This document shows, in pieces, positions 1 to 8,990 of a DNA stretch of 8,990 nucleotides. The notes under the pieces were generated by a model, which saw only the letters and a list, made by a program, of their open reading frames with translations, was not told the DNA's origin and searched no databases. Position numbers and translations under genes: made by a program. Each line of letters starts with the position of its first letter. The first letter of the stretch is position 1. Source of the DNA: Ruminococcus sp. (GTDB lineage Bacteria > Bacillota > Clostridia > Oscillospirales > Acutalibacteraceae); assembly GCA_022510985.1 (NCBI GenBank), contig JAFLSL010000030.1, positions 1 through 8,990 of the forward strand. The letters are read 5' to 3'.

Positions 1-579
1 AGCGTAGTCAACCCATTTTTTCAGCTGGTCATATGTGTAGGCTGAGCCTGTCGGGTTGTTGGGTGAGCAGAGATAAATTATATCAGCCTTAACATTCTCG
101 TCAGGCATAGCGGCAAAGCCGTTTTCCTCGTTAGAATCAGCGTAAACAATTTTTCTGCCCGCCATAATATTGCTGTCCACATAAACGGGATATACGGGAT
201 CGGTTACGAGAACGGTATTATCTTTGCCGAAGATATCTCCGATGTTACCGCAATCGGACTTTGCTCCGTCAGAAATAAAAATCTCGTCAGCACAGATTTC
301 CACACCAAAGCCTTTGTAATAATCAGCTACAGCCTGACGCACAAACTCATAGCCCTCGTAATCAGGATAGCCCTTAAAGGTTTCCTTTACTCCAAGCTCA
401 TCTGCACCCTTTTTCCTCGCCTCAACCGCAGCAGGAGCTAGAGGCAGAGTAACGTCACCGATACCGAGCTTAATAACCTTTTTATCAGGATTTTTCGAGA
501 TATACTCATTAGTTCTCTTCGCTACCTCGGCAAAAAGGTAGTTAGGAACTAAGTTATCAAAATCAGAATTAATCTTCAT
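1..579 (-). CDS. dapL: LL-diaminopimelate aminotransferase, N-terminal half (partial at window edge)
   Basis: This is a PLP-dependent class I/II aminotransferase that converts tetrahydrodipicolinate directly to LL-diaminopimelate in the cytoplasm, using glutamate and bypassing the acylated intermediates of the DapD/DapC/DapE route. The 193 visible residues, translated by hand, are open from the ATG to the window edge. They show typical DapL blocks: PNYLFAEVAKR near residue 12, KLGIGDVTLPLAP near 37, KGYPDYEGYEFVR near 69, FISDGAKSDCGN near 101, TDPVYPVYVD near 126, and the PLP-fold motif YLCSPNNPTG at 169-178. The family is about 400 residues long, so roughly half is present and the PLP-binding lysine lies outside the window. 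The start follows a perfect GGAGGT. It is the last visible gene of the cluster, 45 nt after pyrG. Its product is the substrate of the DapF domain encoded two genes earlier in transcription order (CarB-DapF), so the cluster covers the last two steps to meso-DAP. Confidence 0.93.
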   Translation of the reverse strand, partial: MKINSDFDNLVPNYLFAEVAKRTNEYISKNPDKKVIKLGIGDVTLPLAPAAVEARKKGADELGVKETFKGYPDYEGYEFVRQAVADYYKGFGVEICADEIFISDGAKSDCGNIGDIFGKDNTVLVTDPVYPVYVDSNIMAGRKIVYADSNEENGFAAMPDENVKADIIYLCSPNNPTGSAYTYDQLKKWVDYA

Positions 580-585
580 AAAATT

Positions 586-591
586 ACCTCC
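586..591 (-). promoter_or_regulatory. Shine-Dalgarno site of dapL
   Basis: On the minus strand the sequence reads GGAGGT, then six bases (AATTTT), then the dapL ATG. This is a consensus site at good spacing and fixes the start at 579. The 45-nt gap it lies in has no hairpin plus T-run and no convincing promoter, so dapL is probably read through from pyrG. Confidence 0.8.
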
Positions 592-624
592 ACAAAACTA
601 TTTTCCATCCATAATTTTATGCAA

Positions 625-2232
<1,608 letters not shown>

Positions 2233-2234
<2 letters not shown>

Positions 2235-3081
2235 AAATTTTAATCACACCGTCAAAGGTCTTTTCAGCCTCGCCGGTCATATAAACAGTGTCGTCTGTAT
2301 AATTAATTACAAGGTCTCCTCCTCGGAGTTTCACTGTAATATCCTCACCTTTTTTGCAGAAACCGTTTTCACAAGCAGCAACCGCAACCGCACAGGCTCC
2401 TGTTCCGCAAGCCCATGTTTCGCCCGAGCCGCGTTCCCAAACTCGCATTTTAATAGTATGGTCGTTGAGAATTTTTACAAACTCTGTGTTAACACGCTCG
2501 GGGAATATCGGATCGTTTTCAAACAGCGGTCCGATTTTTTCGATTTCAAGACCGTCAACGTTATCAACGAAAACTACGCAATGCGGATTACCCATAGATA
2601 CGCAGGTTACGTTGTAGTCCTCACCGCCGATAGTGATTTTTTCATCAATCATCTTATCCTTGTCGCATTTAACGGGAATGTTCTTCGGGTCAAGCTCAGC
2701 TTTACCCATAGATACACGGAGCGATGTTACCTCGCCGTCCTGTGTAAATGCTTTGAGATGCTTTATACCGCTTAGGGTTTCAATGGTGATTTCGTTCTTT
2801 TCTTTTATGTCGAGCATATTGTGGTCAAAAAGGAATTTACCTACGCAGCGAATACCGTTACCGCACATTTTGCCCTCACTACCGTCGAGGTTAAACATAC
2901 GCATTTTCGCGTCCGCAACCTCTGAAGGACATACGAGGATAATTCCGTCGCCGCCTATTCCGAAGTGACGGTCGGAAAGTCTTACCGCAAGTGCCTCGGG
3001 GTTATTAATTTCCTGATTAAATGTGCTGCAATAGATATAGTCGTTACCCGCACCCTGCATCTTGGTAAACTTGAGCTGCAT
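2233..3081 (-). other. dapF: DapF domain of the fusion: diaminopimelate epimerase
   Basis: Residues 1069-1350 (282 aa) match the length of a complete DapF, which racemises LL-DAP to meso-DAP without a cofactor using two cysteines. The domain opens with the standard DapF N-terminus MQLKFTKMQGAGNDYIY. It then has HFGIGGDGII near 1107-1116, the first catalytic cysteine Cys1141 in MCGNGIRCVG (position 73 of the domain, the number used for the Haemophilus enzyme), MGNPHCVVF at 1231-1239, NTEFV at 1266-1270, and the second cysteine Cys1293 in ERGSGETWACGTGACA. Nothing essential is missing, so the domain should be active. In-frame ATG codons sit at the junction (3081 and 3096), but neither has a good Shine-Dalgarno upstream, so most product should be the full fusion. 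The neighbouring dapL supplies its substrate. Confidence 0.93.
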
Positions 3082-6000
3082 TTTCTCGGATCTCATATTG
3101 TTAATATCAACAAGCTCTGTACTAACCTGAGAATAACGACTTCTTAAACAATCCGCAAGAGCATTAGCCGTATCGAGCGAGGTCAGACACGGAATATTTC
3201 TCTCAACTGTTTTACGTCTGATTTTTACCGAATCACGGGTCGGGATTCTGCCCTTAGCGGAGGTTGAGATTACGTACTGAACCTTTCCGCTTTCGATAAG
3301 GGTAATGGTATTGTTATGCTCACTTTCGTGAATCTTGCTTACAACCACAGCATCAATATTATAGGACTTGAGCACATTCGCCGTACCCTCGGTAGCGTAA
3401 ATGGTAAAGCCCATATCGGCGTACTTCTTAACAATATCGCCGATTTCTCCCTTGTCGGAGTCACGCACGGTTACGAACACACCGCCGCCGCGTTTCATTT
3501 TATAGCCTGCACCGATAAGTCCCTTATACAGAGCCTCTTCCAAAGTTCCCGCTACGCCTAAAACCTCGCCGGTGGACTTCATTTCGGGGCCTAAGTGGTT
3601 ATCAACATTGATAAGCTTTTCAAAGCTGAACACAGGAACCTTAACCGCATAGTACGGAGATTTCTTATAAAGTCCTGTGCCGTAACCCATATCCTTGAGC
3701 TTTTCGCCGAGCATAGCCTTTGTTGCCAAATCAACCATCGGAACGCCCGTTACCTTGCTGATATAAGGAATTGTACGCGATGAACGCGGGTTAACCTCGA
3801 TTACGTTAAGCTCGCCGTTATAAACGATATACTGTATATTTACAAGTCCCTTGGTTTTGAGTGAAAGTGCAAGATTTCTCGTAGCCTCTATAATTACGTC
3901 AATCATTTCATCGGTTACGTTCCACGCGGGATAAACCGCAATAGAGTCGCCCGAGTGAACTCCTGAACGCTCAACATGCTCCATAATACCCGGAATAAGA
4001 ATATCCTCGCCGTCACAGATTGCGTCAACCTCAAGCTCAGTACCCATAAGGTATTTATCAATAAGAATCGGGTTCTCAATTTCCTGAGCAAGAATGATTC
4101 CCATATATTCCTCAACGTCAGCCTCGTTGAACGCAATAATCATATTCTGACCGCCGAGCACATAAGACGGACGAAGTAAAACAGGATAGCCGATTTTATT
4201 CGCTGCGTCTAAAGCTTCCTCAAGCGTCATAACCGTAACACCCTTAGCACGGGCGATATTATGCTGTTCAAGAAGTGCGTCAAAACGTTCTCTGTCCTCT
4301 GCCATATCAATAGCGTCATAGGATGTTCCGAGAATATTAACACCGTTTTCATCAAGGAACTGAGTAAGCTTGATAGCGGTTTGTCCGCCGAATGCCACAA
4401 CAACGCCGTAGGGCTTTTCTGTTGCGATAATACCCATAACGTCCTCGGTGGTTAAAGGCTCAAAGTAAAGTCTGTCGGCGGTATCAAAGTCGGTTGATAC
4501 AGTTTCGGGGTTGTTGTTTACGATAACAACCTCATATCCCGCTTTCTTTAACGCCCATACGCAGTGTACGGAGGCGTAGTCGAACTCGATACCCTGACCG
4601 ATACGAATCGGACCTGAGCCGAATACGATAACGGTCTTTTTGTCGCTGTTTCTTTCTTTTATAAATTCTTCCGCCTCGTTCTCCTTATCGTATGTAGAAT
4701 AGAAGTACGGAGTCTCGGCGTTAAATTCCGCCGCACAGGTATCAACCATTTTATAAACAGGCACAATCGGATTTTCAACCTTTTGTGAGCTGAACTTTTC
4801 GATAGTGCGGTCTAAGAAACCAACTTCCTTAGCCTGTCTGTATAAATCATCGGTAAGCTTTTCTGTTTTAAGTGCCTCGCCTACCTTTGCGATATTAATT
4901 AACTTTTCTAAGAACCACTCGTCAATGAGTGTGATTTCGTGGATTTTATCTACGGAAATACCACGCTTTAACGCCTCGTAAACACAGAACATACGAAGGT
5001 CGTCGCAAATGCTCAGGCGGTCAATAAGAGATGCATCGCTCATACCTTCAAACATCTCGTCATCCATAGTGTCGTGAGAAATTTCAGCACCGCGGACAGC
5101 CTTCATCATAGCCTGCTCAAAGGTCGGAGCAATAGCCATAACTTCGCCCGTAGCCTTCATCTGTGTACCCAAAGAACGCTTAGCGTAAACAAATTTATCA
5201 AACGGCCATTTCGGAAGCTTAACTACAACATAGTCGAGTGCAGGCTCAAAGCAAGCGTAGGTCGAGCCGGTAACGGCGTTTTTTATTTCGTTAAGAGTAT
5301 AGCCGATTGCGATTTTAGCGGCAACCTTAGCGATAGGATAACCTGTCGCCTTGGACGCAAGTGCCGATGAACGTGATACACGGGGGTTAACCTCAATTAC
5401 AGCGTACTCAAAGGTTTCGGGATTTAATGCGAACTGACAGTTACAACCGCCCTCAACCTTAAGTGCGGAAATAATATCAAGTGCCGCAGATCTGAGCATC
5501 TGGTATTCCTTATCGGCGAGTGTTACAGCAGGGGCGATTACGATTGAGTCGCCTGTATGAACGCCGACAGGGTCAAAGTTTTCCATTGAACAAACGGTAA
5601 TTACGTTTCCGATAGAGTCACGCATTACCTCAAATTCAATTTCCTTCCAACCCGAGATACATTTCTCGATAAGGCACTGTGTAATCGGCGAAAGCTCAAG
5701 ACCATTTGAGGTGATTTCTCTGAGTTCTGCCTCATTCTCTACAATACCGCCGCCTGTACCGCCGAGCGTAAACGCAGGACGAACAATTACAGGGTAGCCG
5801 ATTTCGTCAGCAAACTTAACCGCTGCCTCAACATCGTTAACTACCGTTGACGGAATGACAGGCTGATTGATTTCAAGCATAGTATCCTTGAACATCTGTC
5901 TGTCCTCTGCCTTGTCGATAGTTTCGGGAACTGCTCCGAGGAGCTTTACTCCGTACTTATCTAGAAAACCTTCCTTTGCAAGCTGCATAGAAAGTGTAAG

Positions 6001-6285
6001 TCCGGTCTGACCTCCTAAGGTTGAAAGAAGTGAGTCCGGTCTTTCTTTTATAATAATACGCTTTACGATTTCTAAAGTAAGCGGTTCAATATAAATTTTA
6101 TCCGCCATAGCGTTATCTGTCATAATAGTCGCAGGGTTTGAGTTTACGAGAATAACCTCTAAGCCCTCTTCCTTTAACGCACGACAAGCCTGAGTTCCCG
6201 CATAGTCGAACTCCGCTGCCTGTCCTATAACAATCGGACCTGAGCCGATAACCATAACTCTTTTAATATCAGGTTTCAATGGCAT
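2233..6285 (-). CDS. carB-dapF: Fusion protein: carbamoyl-phosphate synthase large subunit - diaminopimelate epimerase
   Basis: This is one open frame of 1350 residues joining two complete enzymes from different pathways. Residues 1-1068 are CarB, usually about 1060-1075 residues, which makes carbamoyl phosphate from bicarbonate, two ATP and ammonia channelled from CarA. The first synthetase half begins VMVIGSGPIVIGQAAEFDYAG (about 10-30) and has the ATP-grasp metal segment IEVNPRVSRSSALASK at 297-312. A helical oligomerisation region follows (about 400-545). The second half begins VFGSGPIRIGQGIEFDY (554-570) with IEVNPRSSRTIPY at 829-841. The MGS-like allosteric domain covers about 935-1055. 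DapF begins at Met1069. The linker (about 1056-1068, reading TELVDINNMRSEK) has no stop, and both other forward frames contain stops close by. The start follows AAGGA 30 nt after carA. Separate CarB and DapF proteins are the norm. A sequencing error is possible but not suggested by the frame. Confidence 0.95.
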
Positions 6286-6315
6286 AATATCATTCCTTCA
6301 CACTAAAATTCAGTA

Positions 6316-7398
6316 TCAGTCTTTGTTTTCCTTAATTAATTCTATAAATCTGTCGAATAAAAACGCTGTATCCTTAGGACCGCCGCAAGCTTCGGGGTGG
6401 AACTGAACGGAAAAAGCGGGCATATCTTTATAATTAACGCCCTCGCAGGTTCCGTCGTTACCGTTTACAAAGCTCACCTCGGCATTTTCGGGAAGTGAAT
6501 CGTTTATTACAGCGTAGCCGTGGTTCTGAGATGTGATATAAACTCTGTCAGTCGCAAGCTCCTTAGCTGGCTGGTTAGCTCCGCGGTGACCATAGTGGAG
6601 TTTTTCGGTTTTAGCACCCTGAGAAAGAGCCAAAAGCTGGTGACCGAGACAAATTCCGAATGTAGGAATTTTATGAGTGCAAAGCTCTTTGAGTGTTTTG
6701 ATAGCTTCAACGTTTTCCTCGGGATCTCCGGGGCCGTTTGAGAGCATAATTCCGTCAGGATTAAGAGCCAGAATTTCTTCAGCTGAAGTATTATAAGGTA
6801 CAACTGTAAGGTTACAACCTCTCTTTACAAGCTCTCTGCCTATATTGTGCTTTGCACCGTAGTCGATTAAAACTACATTATGCTCGGGATTTTCAGCATT
6901 AAAGCTTTGTCTTTCGGAGATTGAGGTTGAGGCAACTGCCTTTGTAACCTTGTAAGGCTTAATCTCCTCAACATCCTTTTCAAGATTATCAAGTGTATAG
7001 GTAAGCTTGCAGTTCATAACACCGTACTCACGCACAATTCGCGTGAGTGCTCTTGTATCAATATCGTAAAGTCCGGGAATATCGGCACTTTTTAAAAAAG
7101 TGTCAAGATCACCCTCACAACGAAAGTTGCTGGGAGCTTGGCACCAGTTACGAACGATATAGGCTTTTAAAGAGGGAGCGGCACTCTCAAAATCAGAGGG
7201 AATTACTCCGTAGTTTCCGATAAGAGGGAATGTCTGAATAACGACCTGTCCAAAATAACTGGGGTCGGTAAGTGTTTCAAGATAACCCGTCATTGCAGTT
7301 GTAAAGACAAGTTCTCCTGTAGTTTCTTTTTCAGCTCCAAAGGCTTTGCCCTCGAAATATGTGCCGTTTTCCAAAATAAGATATGCAACGCGGCTCAT
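6316..7398 (-). CDS. carA: Carbamoyl-phosphate synthase small (glutaminase) subunit
   Basis: CarA hydrolyses glutamine and passes ammonia to CarB for carbamoyl phosphate, the precursor of pyrimidines and arginine. The 360-residue length is typical (about 355-385). The N-terminal CPSase small-chain domain (about 1-150) has LILENGTYFEGKAFGA, then ELVFTTAMTGYLETLTDPSYFGQ written as two blocks (29-40 and 41-51), and GLYDIDTRALTRIVRE near 109-124. The class I glutamine amidotransferase domain (about 173-360) carries LSNGPGDP at 219-226, the nucleophile Cys250 in FGICLGHQ, SQNHGYAV at 290-297, and His334/Glu336 in VQFHPEA. All catalytic residues are present. The start follows AAAGGAAG at 7404-7411. 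It lies 24 nt downstream of the ANTAR gene and 30 nt before carB, and the two subunits act as one complex. No PyrR-type attenuator fits in the short upstream gap, so control probably comes from the promoter of the ANTAR gene. Confidence 0.97.
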   Translation of the reverse strand: MSRVAYLILENGTYFEGKAFGAEKETTGELVFTTAMTGYLETLTDPSYFGQVVIQTFPLIGNYGVIPSDFESAAPSLKAYIVRNWCQAPSNFRCEGDLDTFLKSADIPGLYDIDTRALTRIVREYGVMNCKLTYTLDNLEKDVEEIKPYKVTKAVASTSISERQSFNAENPEHNVVLIDYGAKHNIGRELVKRGCNLTVVPYNTSAEEILALNPDGIMLSNGPGDPEENVEAIKTLKELCTHKIPTFGICLGHQLLALSQGAKTEKLHYGHRGANQPAKELATDRVYITSQNHGYAVINDSLPENAEVSFVNGNDGTCEGVNYKDMPAFSVQFHPEACGGPKDTAFLFDRFIELIKENKD

Positions 7399-7422
7399 AA
7401 AATCTTCCTTTCAATAAGTTTC

Positions 7423-7992
7423 TTAGTTCTGATAGGTTCGTATAACCTGCTTGGCAATATTGAGTCTGCTCGTTCGCATATTCATCGCCTGCTTTTCAAG
7501 GTAGCGATGTGCCTGTGCTTCCGTCATAGATAAGCACTGAATAAGCAACAGCTTTGCACGGTTAATAACCTTAATTTCCTCAAGCTCGTTTTTAAGCTTT
7601 TCGTTTTCCTTTTCCGCCGCGGTAAGCCTGTCCTTAAAGGCGGCAGAATAGGTAATGTAATTTTTAAAAAGTTTTCGGTTAAGAGGTTTTGAAACAACAA
7701 GTACACCGTAGCTGTCCATCATATCAAAGACCTCAATCGCCTTTTCCTTTGCTACGACTAAAATTATGCAAGCCTTAGTTTTCCTCGAGCAATACGCGGA
7801 AAACTCAAGTCCGTTTTCACCGCAAAGCGGAGCGTTTATAACGATAAGCTCAAAGGAGTTATTACTGAGCTTTTCTTTAGCGTCCTCAACGCTCAAAGTG
7901 CACTGCACCTCGTCGTAGCCCTCACCCTCAAGAAGAGAGGTAACAGCTTTTATACTTGCTTCGGTTTTGGAGATAATTAACGCGTTTTTCAT
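7423..7992 (-). CDS. ANTAR-domain RNA-binding antitermination regulator with pseudo-receiver domain
   Basis: This 189-residue protein has the architecture of AmiR/NasR/EutV-type regulators. Residues 1-115 form a receiver-like fold (MKNALIISKTEAS at the start, SKPLNRKLF at 101-109 with the conserved Lys102). A charged helix likely to form a coiled coil follows (about 120-140, AEKENEKLKNELEEIK), then a C-terminal ANTAR domain (about 133-187) with INRAKLLLIQCLSMTEAQAH, YLEKQAMNMR and IAKQVI. Known ANTAR proteins dimerise and bind hexaloop RNA hairpins to block intrinsic terminators, mostly at nitrogen genes. The usual phosphoacceptor Asp is replaced by Asn53 (LIVINAPLCGENG), and the acidic pair near the N-terminus is absent, so phosphorylation is unlikely. 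I chose the ATG at 7992 because GGTGG precedes it; the alternative ATG at 8004 adds four residues (MVDF) with a weaker site. It heads the car operon and is divergent from glutamine synthetase, its probable target. The signal it senses is unknown. Confidence 0.9.
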   Translation of the reverse strand: MKNALIISKTEASIKAVTSLLEGEGYDEVQCTLSVEDAKEKLSNNSFELIVINAPLCGENGLEFSAYCSRKTKACIILVVAKEKAIEVFDMMDSYGVLVVSKPLNRKLFKNYITYSAAFKDRLTAAEKENEKLKNELEEIKVINRAKLLLIQCLSMTEAQAHRYLEKQAMNMRTSRLNIAKQVIRTYQN

Positions 7993-7997
7993 AAAAT

Positions 7998-8002
7998 CCA
8001 CC
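7998..8002 (-). promoter_or_regulatory. Shine-Dalgarno site deciding the ANTAR gene start
   Basis: The minus strand reads GGTGG, then ATTTT, then the ATG at 7992. The earlier in-frame ATG at 8004 overlaps this region and has only a TGGA eight bases upstream. The shorter start is preferred, although both are possible. Confidence 0.45.
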
Positions 8003-8164
8003 ATCGTATTATTCCATCATACTATTTTAGTCTATTTATGTTTAAAAGTTATTGCATATTAGAAATATAAAAAAATTATTTTCAGAAGTTTTTAATATAT
8101 GTAACACTCATACGTATAATCACATATTGTATATAGAAAATAAACGCTTTGCAGTATGATACTA

Positions 8165-8193
8165 TTGACAAATTTTCAAATTAGTTATATACT
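8165..8193 (+). promoter_or_regulatory. Sigma-A promoter of glutamine synthetase
   Basis: A perfect -35 (TTGACA, 8165-8170) is separated by exactly 17 bases from TATACT (8188-8193), which is 5 of 6 to the -10 consensus. Transcription should start near 8200-8202, giving a leader of about 70 nt that begins only a few bases before the hexaloop hairpin. A promoter this strong implies that expression is limited after initiation, which fits the terminator in the leader. Confidence 0.85.
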
Positions 8194-8205
8194 TGCAATT
8201 GATGA

Positions 8206-8223
8206 CACAGCAACGGTGCTGTG
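8206..8223 (+). promoter_or_regulatory. Putative ANTAR-binding hexaloop antiterminator hairpin
   Basis: CACAGC (8206-8211) pairs perfectly with GCTGTG (8218-8223) around the six-base loop AACGGT (8212-8217). Described ANTAR targets are short stems with six-base loops having A at position 1 and G at position 4; both are present here (A8212, G8215). The loop's first A and last T could also pair, leaving an ACGG tetraloop. Its last nine bases (8215-8223) are also the base of the terminator's 5' arm, so the two structures exclude each other. The known motif normally has a second hexaloop just upstream, and I found none. The structure is seen directly; binding by the neighbouring ANTAR protein is inferred. 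Confidence 0.6.
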
Positions 8224-8253
8224 GGCTTTGGCTCACAGCACCCATTTTTATTT
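8215..8253 (+). terminator. Intrinsic terminator (attenuator) in the glutamine synthetase leader
   Basis: GGTGCTGTGGGC (8215-8226) pairs with GCTCACAGCACC (8231-8242) over 12 bp with one G-U wobble and loop TTTG. CA and the T-rich run TTTTTATTT follow. It lies between the promoter and the ribosome site, so it would stop transcription before the gene unless the overlapping hexaloop hairpin is held in place. It cannot be the end of an upstream plus-strand gene, because there is none in the window. Confidence 0.85.
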
Positions 8254-8255
8254 AT

Positions 8256-8261
8256 AAGGAG
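8256..8261 (+). promoter_or_regulatory. Shine-Dalgarno site of glutamine synthetase
   Basis: AAGGAG lies eight bases before the ATG at 8270 and just after the terminator's T-run. An ATG at 8263 is in another frame and too close to the site, which supports 8270 as the start. Confidence 0.8.
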
Positions 8262-8269
8262 AATGGAAA

Positions 8270-8990
8270 ATGATTAATGTACCCGAATTATTCGGACGGA
8301 ACGTCTTTAACGACGACGTAATGAGAGACAGACTTCCCAAGCCTATCTACAAGGCTCTGAAGAAAACTATTCAGGACGGTGCGTCGCTTGACGAAAGCGT
8401 TGCAAACGCAGTAGCTCACGCAATGAAGGAATGGGCTATCGAAAAAGGCTGTACTCACTACACTCACTGGTTCCAGCCTCTGACAGGCGTAACCGCCGAA
8501 AAGCACGACAGCTTTATTAACCCCGACGGTGACGGAAAGGTTATTATGACCTTCTCCGGCAAGGAGCTTATCAAGGGCGAGCCTGACGCGTCCTCATTCC
8601 CCAACGGCGGTATTCGTGCAACATTTGAGGCAAGAGGATACACAGCGTGGGATCCGACTTCACCGGCATTTGCCAAAGACGGAACCTTATATATCCCGAC
8701 AGCGTTCTGCTCATACACCGGCGAGGTTTTAGATAAGAAAACTCCGCTACTTCGTTCAATGGAAAGAATTTCCAAAGAGGCAGTTCGTATTCTTCATCTT
8801 TTCGGCAAAACAGACGTTACTCGTGTCGTTACAACTGTAGGTCCCGAGCAGGAATACTTCCTTATTGATAAGGATATGTATAACGCACGTCCAGACCTAA
8901 TTTATACAGGACGCACATTGTTCGGAGCAAAGGCTCCTAAAGGTCAGGAGCTTGATGACCATTACTTCGGCTCAATCAAAACAAGAGTAA
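8270..8990 (+). CDS. glnN: Type III glutamine synthetase, N-terminal third (partial at window edge)
   Basis: The enzyme condenses glutamate and ammonia to glutamine with ATP and is the main entry of ammonium into the cell. The 240 visible residues, translated by hand, stay open to the window edge. They match the GSIII family: [15 protein letters not shown] at the start, [14 protein letters not shown] at 60-73, the family-typical block [19 protein letters not shown] at 110-128, DPTSPAF at 128-134, and [10 protein letters not shown] at 191-200 with glutamates expected at the metal/active site. GSIII proteins are about 700 residues, so the C-terminal two thirds are missing. Such enzymes occur in Bacteroides, Ruminococcus, other Clostridia and cyanobacteria and differ from the 440-470 residue GlnA types. 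The gene has its own strong promoter and an attenuator in the leader, and is divergent from the ANTAR gene that probably controls it. It is often annotated as glnA or simply glutamine synthetase III. Confidence 0.95.
   Translation, partial: MINVPELFGRNVFNDDVMRDRLPKPIYKALKKTIQDGASLDESVANAVAHAMKEWAIEKGCTHYTHWFQPLTGVTAEKHDSFINPDGDGKVIMTFSGKELIKGEPDASSFPNGGIRATFEARGYTAWDPTSPAFAKDGTLYIPTAFCSYTGEVLDKKTPLLRSMERISKEAVRILHLFGKTDVTRVVTTVGPEQEYFLIDKDMYNARPDLIYTGRTLFGAKAPKGQELDDHYFGSIKTRV

Larger units (their letters stand above)
7993..8269. other. Divergent AT-rich regulatory spacer between the car/dap operon and glutamine synthetase
   Basis: This 277-nt spacer holds no gene. Its right half carries the glutamine synthetase promoter, hexaloop hairpin and terminator, listed separately. 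The left half must carry the leftward operon promoter, but nothing matches well. On the minus strand a possible -10 (TAAAAT, plus positions 8024-8029) lacks a recognisable -35, and TAATAT further upstream pairs only weakly with CTGAAA at 18-nt spacing. AGTATGAT occurs twice in inverted orientation (8153-8160 plus, 8016-8023 minus), one copy near each gene, but an 8-mer repeat in such AT-rich DNA could be chance. Confidence 0.6.

Noticed and set aside
580..624. Terminator or promoter between pyrG and dapL
   Set aside because: No inverted repeat with a T-run and no paired -35/-10 on the minus strand; only the dapL ribosome site is recognisable.
2354..2968. Overlapping plus-strand open frames (about 87-111 codons) opposite the DapF domain
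   Set aside because: They lie wholly antisense to a strongly recognised domain, show no family motifs and no ribosome sites, and reflect codon bias of the real gene.
3040..3130. Sequencing frameshift creating a false carB-dapF fusion
   Set aside because: Both domains are in the same frame with continuous family-like sequence up to the linker, and a single indel would run into stops in the other frames. An error replacing a stop codon cannot be excluded without reads, so it is kept as a check under the fusion finding.
7399..7422. PyrR-type attenuator before carA
   Set aside because: The gap to the preceding gene is 24 nt and contains only the ribosome site; there is no space for anti-antiterminator, antiterminator and terminator.
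8092..8120. Alternative plus-strand promoter TTAATA - 17 nt - TATAAT
   Set aside because: The -10 is perfect but the -35 is poor, and such matches are common in this AT-rich spacer. The TTGACA/TATACT pair is much better placed and balanced. It remains a fallback if a longer leader exists.
8194..8269. Glutamine riboswitch in the glutamine synthetase leader
   Set aside because: The leader is only about 70 nt and consists of the hexaloop hairpin, terminator and ribosome site. I see no match to the glnA or downstream-peptide riboswitch cores.
8288..8775. Minus-strand open frames of 62-103 codons opposite glutamine synthetase
   Set aside because: The plus strand encodes unmistakable GSIII motifs throughout; these are antisense shadows.

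Overview
The window looks like a chromosomal piece of a moderately low-GC Clostridia bacterium, most likely a gut Ruminococcus/Oscillospiraceae relative. Four things suggest this: Gram-positive style Shine-Dalgarno sites (GGAGGT, AAGGAG), a type III glutamine synthetase, LL-diaminopimelate aminotransferase (DapL) as the route to DAP, and a small ANTAR regulator beside the glutamine synthetase. The genus is inference. There are no mobile elements, CRISPR arrays, tRNAs or rRNAs.

Layout. Positions 1-7992 form one compact minus-strand gene cluster. In transcription order it holds an ANTAR regulator (7992-7423), carA (7398-6316), a 1350-residue carB-dapF fusion (6285-2233), pyrG (2220-625) and dapL (579 to beyond the left edge). 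The gaps are 24, 30, 12 and 45 nt, with no terminator or clear internal promoter in them, so a single operon is likely. A divergent 277-nt AT-rich spacer (7993-8269) carries a near-ideal promoter and an RNA attenuator. These drive a type III glutamine synthetase gene (8270 to beyond the right edge) on the plus strand.

How the genes fit together. Glutamine synthetase makes glutamine. CarA-CarB and PyrG both spend it, on carbamoyl phosphate and CTP. The ANTAR protein belongs to a family that binds hexaloop RNA hairpins to prevent transcription termination. The glutamine synthetase leader contains such a hairpin (6-bp stem, loop AACGGU, with the family's A1 and G4), and it overlaps a 12-bp intrinsic terminator so that the two cannot form together. 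The most economical reading is that the ANTAR protein encoded next door antiterminates glutamine synthetase. DapL and DapF catalyse consecutive last steps to meso-DAP for peptidoglycan and lysine.

The two most notable points are the in-frame fusion of full-length CarB (residues 1-1068) to full-length DapF (1069-1350, both catalytic cysteines present), and the single-hexaloop/terminator switch in front of glutamine synthetase, placed almost at the predicted transcript 5' end.
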